DNA of 64,000 bases from Bifidobacterium anseris. GTDB lineage: Bacteria > Actinomycetota > Actinomycetes > Actinomycetales > Bifidobacteriaceae. Location of the stretch: contig NZ_NMYC01000001.1 of assembly GCF_002860345.1 (NCBI RefSeq), positions 1 to 64,000 on the forward strand, read 5' to 3'. Positions 42,918-50,897 of this stretch are shown here, piece by piece. The translations under genes were made by a program, and so were the position numbers. How positions within the stretch are numbered: the stretch's first letter is position 1; each line of letters starts with the position of its first letter. Below the pieces are notes generated by a model that saw nothing but the letters and a program-made list of their open reading frames with translations, did not search any database and was not told the origin of the DNA.

Positions 42918-44462
42918 TCAGTGGCGCGCCCAGCCATGGTCCATCGGGCCGGAGCCGGCGCCGAGATCGAGCTGTGCACGCAGCGCGCCGCCCAGGTACG
43001 CCTTCGCATGCGCGACGGCGTCGCCGAGCGTGTCGCCGAGCGCGAGCCTCGAGGCGATCGCCGACGACAACGTGCAGCCGGTGCCGTGCGTGTTCGTGTT
43101 CGCGATGCGCTCGCCCTCGAACCAGCGCACGTCGCCGCCGGGCCATGCGAGCACGTCGCTCGCGTCGTTCGTACCGTGGCCGCCCTTGACGAGCGCCGCG
43201 CAGCCGTAGCGTTCGGCGAGCGTGCGCGCAGCGCGCTCCATCGCGTCGCGGTCGTCGATCGAGTCGCCGATGAGTGTGGACGCCTCCGGGATGTTCGGCG
43301 TGATGATTTCGGCGAGCGGGAACAGCTCACGCGTCATCGTGACGACCGATTCGTCGTCGGAGAGCTCAGAGCCGCTCGTCGCGACCATGACCGGGTCGAC
43401 GACGACGTGCTGTGCGCCGTGCGCGCGCAGTTTCGAGGCGACCGTCTCGATCGCCTCGCGGCCGACGACGACGCCGATCTTGACGGCCGCCGGACGGATG
43501 TCGTCGAAGACCGAATCGATCTGTTGGCCGATGAGCGCGGCGTCGACGGACGCGATCGCCTGCACGCCGGTCGTGTTCTGCGCGGTGATGCCGGCGATGA
43601 CGCATTCGCCGTAGACGTCGTTGGCGAGCATCGTCTTGAGATCGGCGGCGATGCCGGCGCCGCCCGACGAATCGGTCGTCGCAATCGTGAGCACCGCTGG
43701 CAGCTCGGTCGGAGTGCCGACCGTCTCCTCGTAGTCGTGGCGCGCGTCGCCGCGTACAGCGGTCCACGCGTCGACGAGACGCTGCGTGGCGACCTCCGGA
43801 TCGTCAGCCGCGGCGATCGCGGAGACGACAAACCATCCGTCGGCGTAAGTGTCGGCGAGCATCGGCACATCGTCGACGTGCACGCCGCCGCCGACGACGA
43901 GCGGGTAGAGGCTCGCGTCGCACAGCGCGTTGATCTGGTCGGCGTCGAGCGTCGCCGCCGACCCGTTGACGCCCGCCTCGGGCTTCGTGGCCGTCGCATG
44001 CAGCGGGCCTGCGCCGATGTAGTCGATCGTGCCGGCCGGCAGCGCGTTCGCGGCCTCGACCTGCTCTTTCGTGTTCGCCGACAGGCCGACGATCGCGTCG
44101 TTGCCGAGCAGGCGGCGCGCCTCCTCGGGGGAGAGGTCGTCCTGGCCGATGTGGACGCCGTCGACCTTGATGCCGCGGTGACGCGCCTCGATCGCCGCGT
44201 CGACACGGTCGTCGATGACGAAGGCGACGCGGTGCTCGAGATGGTGGCCGCGGATCTCCTCGGCGATGTCGGCGGCCATCGACACGATGTCGGCGACATC
44301 GGCGTGCTTCGCGCGCAGCTGGACGAAGCTCGCGCCGCCGTCGAGCGCCTTCGAGACGACGTCGAGGAGTGTGCGCCCCTTGCAGTCGTCGGGGCCTACG
44401 ACGAAGTAGAACCGCAGGTCGAAGGACCTGCGCATGGACGGATACGGGAACACAGCGGTCAT
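42918..44462 (-). CDS. thiED: Fused thiamine-phosphate synthase / HMP(-P) kinase
   Basis: A 514-residue bifunctional protein. Residues about 15-225 are ThiE, joining HMP-PP and thiazole phosphate: FVQLRAKHADVADIV, VAFVIDDRVDAAI, VDGVHIGQDDLS, YIGAGPLHATATKP and VVGGGVHVDD. Residues about 250-505 are ThiD, phosphorylating HMP and HMP-P: TDSSGGAGIAADLKTM, AQNTTGVQAI, DPVMVATSG and NTHGTGCTLSSAIA with the catalytic cysteine. Its ATG overlaps the thiM stop by 4 bases (ATGA). Fusion fixes the ratio of the two steps. It lies under the TPP riboswitch of thiM. Confidence 0.94.
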   Translation of the reverse strand: MTAVFPYPSMRRSFDLRFYFVVGPDDCKGRTLLDVVSKALDGGASFVQLRAKHADVADIVSMAADIAEEIRGHHLEHRVAFVIDDRVDAAIEARHRGIKVDGVHIGQDDLSPEEARRLLGNDAIVGLSANTKEQVEAANALPAGTIDYIGAGPLHATATKPEAGVNGSAATLDADQINALCDASLYPLVVGGGVHVDDVPMLADTYADGWFVVSAIAAADDPEVATQRLVDAWTAVRGDARHDYEETVGTPTELPAVLTIATTDSSGGAGIAADLKTMLANDVYGECVIAGITAQNTTGVQAIASVDAALIGQQIDSVFDDIRPAAVKIGVVVGREAIETVASKLRAHGAQHVVVDPVMVATSGSELSDDESVVTMTRELFPLAEIITPNIPEASTLIGDSIDDRDAMERAARTLAERYGCAALVKGGHGTNDASDVLAWPGGDVRWFEGERIANTNTHGTGCTLSSAIASRLALGDTLGDAVAHAKAYLGGALRAQLDLGAGSGPMDHGWARH

Positions 44463-45352
44463 CGGTTCGCCTCCAGAATCGTGGACGTCGACACGGTGTC
44501 GGCGTCGATTGCCCATAGGGCGTCGAGGAACTCGGACTGGAACGAGCCCGGTCCGTGGGACTCGGTCGCCGCGCGTTCCCCGGCGCGGTCGAACAGCAGG
44601 GACGCGGCGAGCGCCGCGACGAGCGGCTCGGCGACGCACAGGTAGGTGGCGGCCACTCCGCCGAGCGCGCAGCCGGCGCCGGTGATCTTTGTCATCATCG
44701 CGTCGCCGCCGGGCAGACGGAAGACGCGCTCGCCGTCGGTGACGAGGTCGGTCTCGCCCGAGACGGCGACGGCGCCGAGGCCGTCCTTGTCGTGTGCGCG
44801 CAGATGCCTCGCGACGCGCTTGGCGGCGGCGAGCGCGGAGTCGACATCGTCGGTCGATTCGACGCCGGCGGGGCCGTCGGTCACGTCGGAGCCGTCGGAC
44901 AGGCCCCACAGCGCGTCGAGCGCGATGACCTCGGACGCGTTCGCGCGCACGACCGACGGCGGCACGTCGCGCATCGCCTTGAGGATCGCCGTGCGCGTCG
45001 CGCCGAGGCCGGCGGCGACCGGGTCGAGCACCCAGCGGTGGCCGGCGTCGTGCAGCGCGGCCGTGATCTCGCCAAGCGCGTCCTTGTAGAACGGCAGCAG
45101 CGTGCCGACGTTGATGTAGGTGGCCCCGCACATCGCCGCGATGTCGATGACGTCGTCGGGCAGATAGCTCATCGCGGCGGTGCCCCCTGAGGCGAGCTGC
45201 GCGTTCGCGACGAGGTTGATCGTGACGAAGTTCGTGAAGGACTGCGCGAGCGGCGTGCGTGCGCGCACGTCGAGCACGGATCGGCGGATCGATGCGCGCA
45301 GCGCGTCGTCGGCTGCGAGATCGTGATGGTCGGCTGTCGTTGCCTTGCACAT
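44459..45352 (-). CDS. thiM: Hydroxyethylthiazole kinase
   Basis: A 297-residue kinase that phosphorylates the thiazole moiety for thiamine salvage. Signatures are PLAQSFTNFVTINLVANAQLASGGTAAM near the N terminus, WVLDPVAAGLGATRT in the middle and ITGAGCALGG with the catalytic cysteine near the C terminus. ATG 45352 follows GGGAG, which forms part of the riboswitch 3' end; an in-frame ATG at 45382 lies inside the riboswitch. With thiED it makes a thiazole/HMP salvage unit; thiC, thiG and thiS are not in the window. Confidence 0.94.
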   Translation of the reverse strand: MCKATTADHHDLAADDALRASIRRSVLDVRARTPLAQSFTNFVTINLVANAQLASGGTAAMSYLPDDVIDIAAMCGATYINVGTLLPFYKDALGEITAALHDAGHRWVLDPVAAGLGATRTAILKAMRDVPPSVVRANASEVIALDALWGLSDGSDVTDGPAGVESTDDVDSALAAAKRVARHLRAHDKDGLGAVAVSGETDLVTDGERVFRLPGGDAMMTKITGAGCALGGVAATYLCVAEPLVAALAASLLFDRAGERAATESHGPGSFQSEFLDALWAIDADTVSTSTILEANR

Positions 45353-45357
45353 ATGTT

Positions 45358-45431
45358 GACTCCCTACGATGGCGTTACCCAAACAGGTTCAAAGGGTCAG
45401 GCGTTGCGCCTCTCTCAACTTCCCCGATGGA
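45358..45431 (-). ncRNA. TPP riboswitch (THI element)
   Basis: Read on the minus strand the segment contains the THI-box pieces in order: GGGGAAGTTGAGAG, a variable stem GGCGCAACGCC, TGACCCTTTGAACCTG, TTTGGGTAACGCC and TCGTAGGGAG. The closing GGGAG is also the ribosome-binding site of thiM, 8 nt from the ATG, so TPP binding should block translation initiation. It governs thiM, thiED and probably the thiamine-binding gene. Confidence 0.92.
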
Positions 45432-45562
45432 AGTTCCCCTGCACCTTACGAACGTATCGGCGGCTTGGGACAGGCCGTCGGCGGCGACGGCGTGTCACGA
45501 TATGACGGTAGGATGCGGACGTTGATGTAAGACCCCAAACCGTTCAAACCAGAAGGTGCATT

Positions 45563-47038
45563 GTGGCTAATTCCAAACTTGATGAAGTCGTTTCCCTCGC
45601 CAAGCGTCGCGGCTTCGTATTCCCGGCAGGCGAAATCTACGGCGGCACGCGTTCGGCGTGGGACTACGGCCCGCTCGGCGTGGCGCTCAAGGACAACATC
45701 AAGCGCGAATGGTGGCGCTCGATGGTTGTCACCCGTCCGGACGTCGTCGGCGTCGACACGTCGATCATCCTGCCGTCCGCCGTCTGGGTCGCCTCCGGCC
45801 ACGTCTCGGTCTTCAACGACCCGCTCATCGAATGCCTCACCTGCCACAAGCGCCACCGCGCAGACAAGCTCGAGGAGTCCTACGCCGAGAAGCACAACGA
45901 CCAGATGCCGCCGAACGGCCTCAAGGACATCGTGTGCCCCGACTGCGGCACCCGCGGCAATTGGACCGAGCCGCGCGACTTCAACATGATGCTGCGCACC
46001 CATCTGGGCCCGGTCGAGGACGACAATTCGCTGCACTATCTGCGTCCGGAGACCGCGCAGGGCATCTTCGTCGACTTCAAGAACGTCATGACGAGCTCGC
46101 GTTCGAAGCCGCCGTTCGGCATCGCGAACACCGGCAAGAGCTTCCGCAACGAGATCACGCCGGGCAACTTCATCTTCCGCACGCGCGAGTTCGAGCAGAT
46201 GGAGATGGAGTTCTTCGTCGAGCCGGGCACCGACGAGGCTTGGCAGCAGTACTGGATCGACGCGCGCACGCAGTGGTACCTCGACCTGGGCGTCAAGCCG
46301 GAGAACCTGCGCCACTACGAGCATCCGAAGGAGAAGCTCGCGCACTATTCGAAGCGCACCGTCGACATCGAATACCGCTTCGGCTTCCAGGGTTCCGACT
46401 GGGGCGAGCTCGAGGGCATCGCGAACCGCACCGACTTCGATCTCGGCGCACACTCCGAGCACTCCGGCGAGGACCTGAGCTACTTCAACCAGGCGACCGG
46501 CGAGAAGTACATCCCGTACGTCATCGAGCCGGCGGCCGGCCTGTCGCGCTCGCTCATGGCCTTCCTCGTCGACGCCTACGACGTCGATGAGGCGCCGAAC
46601 ACGAAGGGCGGCGTCGACAAGCGCACCGTGCTGCGCCTCGACCCACGTCTGGCCCCGATGAAGGCCGCCGTGCTGCCGCTGAGCAAGAAGCCCGAGCTGC
46701 AGAAGATTGCGCAGGACCTCGCATCCGATCTGCGTCTCAACGACTGGATGATCGACTACGACGAGTCTGGTGCGATCGGCCGCCGCTACCGCCGTCAGGA
46801 CGAGATCGGCACGCCGCTGTGCATCACCGTCGACTTCGACACGCTCGACGATCAGGCCGTGACGATCCGTGAACGCGACACGATGCAGCAGGAGCGCGTC
46901 GCGCTCACGCAGGTCGCCGACTACGTGGCCGCGCGCATCAACGACAAGCGCACGCGCGTGCCGATGAAGCCGGTCGAGATGGGCGGCGAGGCATGGCCCG
47001 ACAGCGTCCACATCGCCCAAGCCGGAGGCTTGTACTGA
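45563..47038 (+). CDS. glyS: Glycyl-tRNA synthetase (alpha2 type)
   Basis: A 491-residue class II synthetase that charges tRNA-Gly. Motif 2 is [25 protein letters not shown] and motif 3 is [10 protein letters not shown]. The N-terminal [15 protein letters not shown] and a zinc-type insert with CLTCHKRH and CPDCGTRG are usual for the dimeric bacterial form. Start is GTG with AGAAGG upstream. The anticodon-binding domain fills the C terminus ([10 protein letters not shown] onward). A 15-bp repeat spans the stop codon and a terminator follows. It is divergent from the thiamine operon. Confidence 0.96.
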   Translation: MANSKLDEVVSLAKRRGFVFPAGEIYGGTRSAWDYGPLGVALKDNIKREWWRSMVVTRPDVVGVDTSIILPSAVWVASGHVSVFNDPLIECLTCHKRHRADKLEESYAEKHNDQMPPNGLKDIVCPDCGTRGNWTEPRDFNMMLRTHLGPVEDDNSLHYLRPETAQGIFVDFKNVMTSSRSKPPFGIANTGKSFRNEITPGNFIFRTREFEQMEMEFFVEPGTDEAWQQYWIDARTQWYLDLGVKPENLRHYEHPKEKLAHYSKRTVDIEYRFGFQGSDWGELEGIANRTDFDLGAHSEHSGEDLSYFNQATGEKYIPYVIEPAAGLSRSLMAFLVDAYDVDEAPNTKGGVDKRTVLRLDPRLAPMKAAVLPLSKKPELQKIAQDLASDLRLNDWMIDYDESGAIGRRYRRQDEIGTPLCITVDFDTLDDQAVTIRERDTMQQERVALTQVADYVAARINDKRTRVPMKPVEMGGEAWPDSVHIAQAGGLY

Positions 47039-47062
47039 GTACTCAGCCCGGAGGCTTGTACT
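47022..47062. repeat. 15-bp direct repeat at the glyS stop codon
   Basis: CCGGAGGCTTGTACT occurs at 47022-47036 and 47048-47062. The first copy encodes the last residues of GlyS and the first base of its stop codon; the second is non-coding. It looks like a small duplication of the gene end. Confidence 0.6.
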
Positions 47063-47102
47063 ACAACGCGCACGGTCGCGGCTGCGGCCGTCCCTCCTCC
47101 CG

Positions 47103-47136
47103 ATGCCTGTCGGACCCCGGTCCGGCAGGCATTTTG
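47103..47136 (+). terminator. Terminator of glyS
   Basis: ATGCCTGTCGGA (47103-47114) pairs with TCCGGCAGGCAT (47121-47132), with one G-U pair, followed by TTTTG. Confidence 0.88.
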
Positions 47137-47206
47137 TCAGGAATCTTTCAGCGCGACGCCCTACAGTGTCCGCTGCCATTCGAGTTATCCACCGATTTAT
47201 CCGCCG

Positions 47207-48466
47207 ATGTCCGAACAGGGAACCATGACCGCTTCGCAGCAACCATCCATGACGGCCTTCGCGGCCGACGCGCCGACGCTCGACCCGAGCATCGATCCGA
47301 CGCCCGAACGGCTCGACGATGCCCTCGAACCGTTGCAGTTGGGGTCGATCACGGTGCCGACGCCCGTCATGCTCTCGCCGATGGCCGGCGTGACGAACTG
47401 GCCGTTCCGCGTGCTGTGCGAGGAATACGGCCCCGACGGACTGTACGTCGCCGAGATGATCACGGCGCGCGCGCTCGTGGCGCGCAATCCGAAGGCACTG
47501 CGGCTGTGCCGCTTCGCGCCGCAGGAACGGCCGCGCTCGCTGCAGCTGTACGGCGTCAACCCATCGATCGTCGAGCAGGCGGCGCGCATCGTCGTCGACG
47601 AGCATATGGCCGACCATGTCGACCTCAACTTCGGCTGCCCGGTGCCGAAGGTCACGCGTCGCGGCGGCGGCTCCGCGCTGCCATGGAAGACCGATCTGTT
47701 CGCCGACATCGTCCGCCGCGTCGTGCGCGTGTGCGAGCCGGCCGGCATCCCTGTCACTGCGAAGTTCCGCGTCGGCATCGACGACGAGCACGTGACCTTC
47801 CATGAGGCGGGCCACATCGCGCAGGAGGAGGGCTGCGCGGCCGTCACGCTGCATGCGCGCACGACGGCCGAATACTACGGCGGCCACTCCGACTGGTCGA
47901 GGATCGGCGAACTCGTCGCCGAACTCGACATCCCGGTCTTCGGCAACGGCGACATCTGGGGTGCCGACGACGCCGTGCGCATGGTCAACGAGACCGGCTG
48001 CGCGGGCGTCGCGATCGGCCGCGGCTGCCAAGGACGGCCGTGGATCTTCGCCGACATCCGCCACGCCTTCGCCGGCAGCGACGAGCGCGCCGACCCGACG
48101 CTCGGCGAAGTCGGCGCGATCATCGTGCGACACGCCGAACTGCTCACCGAGTTCTACGACGGCGACGAGCGCATGGCCGTGCACGACCTGCGCAAGCACG
48201 TGGCCTGGTATCTCAAGGGATTCCCGGTCGGCGGCCAGATGCGCCGTGCGTTCATGGAATGCGAGGGGCTCGACGACGTCCGCCGTCTCGTCGCGACGCT
48301 CGACCCCGACGCGCGCATCCCGGCGCGCGTCGTCGACAAGCCACGCGGCCGTGTTCGCTTTGCGAAAAAGGTGCATCTTCCCTACGGATGGTTGGATTCC
48401 CGGCATACGACGCGCGAGGAGCGTGAGCGTCTGTTCGGCGACGACCCGATGGATGCCGGATATTAG
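47207..48466 (+). CDS. dusB: tRNA-dihydrouridine synthase (DusB type)
   Basis: A 419-residue flavoenzyme that reduces uridines in tRNA D-loops. The FMN TIM barrel starts VMLSPMAGVTNWPFRVLCEEYG. The catalytic cysteine is in LNFGCPVPKVTRRGGG, further FMN residues are in AKFRVGIDDEH, VTLHARTTAEYY and VFGNGDIW, and GVAIGRGCQGRPWIF lies near the end of the barrel. The start could be ATG 47207, 6 nt after TTTAT (leaderless), or ATG 47225, 3 nt after AGGGA. The gene stands between glyS and ftsZ in the same direction. Confidence 0.92.
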   Translation: MSEQGTMTASQQPSMTAFAADAPTLDPSIDPTPERLDDALEPLQLGSITVPTPVMLSPMAGVTNWPFRVLCEEYGPDGLYVAEMITARALVARNPKALRLCRFAPQERPRSLQLYGVNPSIVEQAARIVVDEHMADHVDLNFGCPVPKVTRRGGGSALPWKTDLFADIVRRVVRVCEPAGIPVTAKFRVGIDDEHVTFHEAGHIAQEEGCAAVTLHARTTAEYYGGHSDWSRIGELVAELDIPVFGNGDIWGADDAVRMVNETGCAGVAIGRGCQGRPWIFADIRHAFAGSDERADPTLGEVGAIIVRHAELLTEFYDGDERMAVHDLRKHVAWYLKGFPVGGQMRRAFMECEGLDDVRRLVATLDPDARIPARVVDKPRGRVRFAKKVHLPYGWLDSRHTTREERERLFGDDPMDAGY

Positions 48467-48643
48467 TCGAGTGTCCGGTACGGGAAAACCGAAGGCGGCA
48501 ATGTGAAAAGAATGCAAAGAAATCATCGTGGCGCAATCGTGCGACGTTCCATGAAGCGTTTCACATGGCGACTTGTGGGGCGTGGAATATCGTGCGGTCT
48601 GCGATACAGTAGAGACCAGCATCGTGAGTGACAGGAGAACATC

Positions 48644-49915
48644 GTGAGCGAGATTGCCCAGAATGACAATTTCAACGACAAAACCAACATCAAAGTCGTC
48701 GGCGTGGGCGGAGCCGGCGGCAACGCGGTCAACCGCATGATCGCCGAAGGGCTGCAGAACGTCGAGTTCGTCGCGATCAACACCGACGCAAAGGATCTGC
48801 TGCGTTCGGACGCCGACGTCAAGATCTCGCTGTCCGACGCCTCGAGCCGCGGTCTGGGCGCCGGCGCCGATCCTGAGAAGGGCGCGAAGGCGGCGCAGGA
48901 CCACCAGTCCGACATCGAGGAGGCCGTCAAGGGCGCCGACATGGTCTTCGTCACCGCCGGCGAGGGCGGCGGCACCGGCACCGGCGCGAGCCCGCTCGTC
49001 GCGCGCGCCGCGCGCCAGCAGGGCGCACTGACGATCGCCGTCGTCACCCGTCCGTTCTCCTTCGAGGGACCGCAGCGCGCCGCCTCGGCCGCGCTCGGCA
49101 TCGACAACCTGCGCAAGGAGGTCGACGCCCTCATCGTCATCCCGAACGACCGCCTGCTCGAACTCGCCGACCGTTCGATCGGCATCGTCGACGCGTTCAA
49201 GACCGCCGACACGGCGCTGCTCGCCGGCGTGCAGGGCATCACCGACCTCATCACGATGAACTCCTACATCCACGTCGACTTCTCCGACGTGACGTCGATC
49301 CTGCGCGATTCGGGCACCGCGATGTTCGGCATCGGCTCCGCGCGGGGCGACGACCGTGCGACGCAGGCCGCCGAGATCGCGATCAGCTCGCCGCTGCTCG
49401 AGGAGAGCATCGACGGCGCGAACGGCGTGCTCATCAACATCGCCGCGTCGACCGACCTCAAACTGCAGGAGGCCTACGCCGCGACCGAGCTCGTGCGCCG
49501 CTCCGCGCATCCGGAGGCGCAGATCATCTGGGGTCTGGCGCTCGACGATGCCTACGGCGACGAGATCCGCGTCACCGTCATTGCCGCCGGCTTCGATGCG
49601 AAGCATGAGACGACCGGTACCACCACGCGGGACTTCACCAACGCCCAGTCCGCCGTGCAGCCCGCGTCCCAGCCCACGCGCCATGTGGAGCCGGTCAAGC
49701 CGGCCGACAAGACGGGCACGCTGCCGCGGATGGTGACGTCGCCGGCGCCGAACGCGACGCCGATCTTCCAGACGACGGTCGAGCCGGAGCAGCCGGTCAC
49801 GCCGGCCGTGCCGCCGACGCCGGTCACGCCGATCTTCGATCCGAGCATCGAGCCGGATCGCTATGCGCCGAATGATCCGGATGATGGCATCGTCATTCCG
49901 GATTTCCTGCGCTGA
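48644..49915 (+). CDS. ftsZ: Cell-division protein FtsZ
   Basis: A 423-residue tubulin homologue that builds the division ring. The GTP signature is GEGGGTGTGASPL (about residues 108-120), after KVVGVGGAGGNAVNRM at the N terminus; the synergy loop is in TDLITMNSYIHVDFSDV. A Pro/Thr/Val-rich linker (about 320-410) ends in the conserved peptide DGIVIPDFLR that binds partner proteins. Start is GTG with AGGAGA upstream. In this window it is followed by sepF, yggT and divIVA in the usual order, without the murein genes of the classical dcw cluster upstream. CATCGTGAG is repeated just before the start. Confidence 0.97.
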   Translation: MSEIAQNDNFNDKTNIKVVGVGGAGGNAVNRMIAEGLQNVEFVAINTDAKDLLRSDADVKISLSDASSRGLGAGADPEKGAKAAQDHQSDIEEAVKGADMVFVTAGEGGGTGTGASPLVARAARQQGALTIAVVTRPFSFEGPQRAASAALGIDNLRKEVDALIVIPNDRLLELADRSIGIVDAFKTADTALLAGVQGITDLITMNSYIHVDFSDVTSILRDSGTAMFGIGSARGDDRATQAAEIAISSPLLEESIDGANGVLINIAASTDLKLQEAYAATELVRRSAHPEAQIIWGLALDDAYGDEIRVTVIAAGFDAKHETTGTTTRDFTNAQSAVQPASQPTRHVEPVKPADKTGTLPRMVTSPAPNATPIFQTTVEPEQPVTPAVPPTPVTPIFDPSIEPDRYAPNDPDDGIVIPDFLR

Positions 49916-49946
49916 TTGAGCCAGAAGAGCCAGAAAGGAAACACTG

Positions 49947-50417
49947 ATGCCCGGGTTTCTCAAGCAGACGATGTCGTATCTCGGCATGACCGACGTCGCC
50001 GAGGACGACGACGCCGAATTCGATGAGGAGGAGGACGAGGCCGCATCGTCCTTCGACTCCGACCGCTCGGTGACGCCGATGCCGGCCGCGACCGCGCAGC
50101 CGGCATCGGCGCGCAAGCCGGCCGCCCCATTCCAGGGACGCGTCAGCCGCATCACGACGATCCATCCGCATTCGTACGAGGATGCGCAGCTCGTCGGCCG
50201 CGCGCTGCGCGATGGCGTGCCGGTCGTGCTCAATCTCACCGGCGTTTCCGAGGCGGTCGCCTACCGCATCGTCGACTTCTCGTCGGGCGTCGTCTTCGGC
50301 GTGTCCGGATCGATCGAGCGCGTCACGCCACGCGTGTTCCTGCTCAGCCCCGCGCGCGTCGACATCGTCGCCGAGGACGCCGAGCAGAACACGGCGCACG
50401 ACCTCTTCGCGCAGTGA
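49947..50417 (+). CDS. sepF: Cell-division protein SepF
   Basis: A 156-residue protein that tethers and aligns FtsZ filaments at the membrane. The N-terminal amphipathic membrane anchor is MPGFLKQTMSYLGM; an acidic linker follows (EDDDAEFDEEEDEA); the C-terminal DUF552 fold runs from about 65, with IHPHSYEDAQLVGRALRDGVPVVLNL and later VAYRIVDFSSGVVFGVSGSIERV. AGAAAGGA precedes the ATG. It starts 31 bases after ftsZ and is probably cotranscribed with it. Confidence 0.95.
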   Translation: MPGFLKQTMSYLGMTDVAEDDDAEFDEEEDEAASSFDSDRSVTPMPAATAQPASARKPAAPFQGRVSRITTIHPHSYEDAQLVGRALRDGVPVVLNLTGVSEAVAYRIVDFSSGVVFGVSGSIERVTPRVFLLSPARVDIVAEDAEQNTAHDLFAQ

Positions 50418-50475
50418 CCGGCACGACGCATGGCGCGTGCATGGCGCAGGCGAGACGGGAAGGTAGGGGAACGGC

Positions 50476-50766
50476 ATGCTCTCGATGCTGATTGCGACGC
50501 TGTTCAGGCTTGTCGACTGGCTCATCGACGCCTACATGCTCGTGCTGTTCGCGCGCATGATCCTCGACTGGATTTTTGTGCTCGCGCGCGGATGGCGGCC
50601 GCGGGGATTCGCGGCGACGCTTGTCTCGATCGTCTACGCGCTCACCGAGCCGCCGTTGCGGTGGCTGCGTCGGTACATTAAGCCGATTCCGATGGGACCA
50701 GTGTCCTTCGACACGAGCTTCCTCGTGCTGTATTTCGCGCTCATCGTGCTGCGGGTGCTCATCTGA
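50476..50766 (+). CDS. YggT-family membrane protein
   Basis: A 96-residue protein with two hydrophobic segments, about residues 1-35 and 72-96, typical of the YggT family found beside sepF in Gram-positive bacteria. The conserved loop is SIVYALTEPPLRWLRRYI followed by PIPMGPVSFDTSFLVLYFALIVLR. Function is not well known; roles in division or osmotic response have been proposed for relatives. It begins 58 bases after sepF with AGGGGA upstream and ends the ftsZ-sepF-yggT unit. Confidence 0.9.
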   Translation: MLSMLIATLFRLVDWLIDAYMLVLFARMILDWIFVLARGWRPRGFAATLVSIVYALTEPPLRWLRRYIKPIPMGPVSFDTSFLVLYFALIVLRVLI

Positions 50767-50814
50767 CGAGGATCCGCGAGACGGCCGCAGGGCGGGGAAA
50801 TTAAGCAGAAACGT

Positions 50815-50843
50815 GATTGTTTGCACGCAACCCGTGCTAGCAT
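50815..50843 (+). promoter_or_regulatory. Promoter of divIVA
   Basis: An extended -10, TGCTAGCAT (hexamer TAGCAT 50838-50843), follows GATTGT or TTGTTT (50815-50822) as a weak -35. It lies 54 bases before the divIVA ATG in an otherwise AT-richer gap of 131 bases. Confidence 0.45.
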
Positions 50844-50897
50844 CAACAAATAAGTCCAACTAAGCCGGGTGGTAACCCAAAGCGAGGTGCAAGATAT

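Noticed and set aside
45446-50239. A 1597-codon open frame on the minus strand across glyS, dusB and ftsZ
   Set aside because: It lies antisense to three clearly real genes; its protein is Arg/Val/Asp/Leu-biased low-complexity, as expected from the complement of GC-rich codons. No start signal or family motif.
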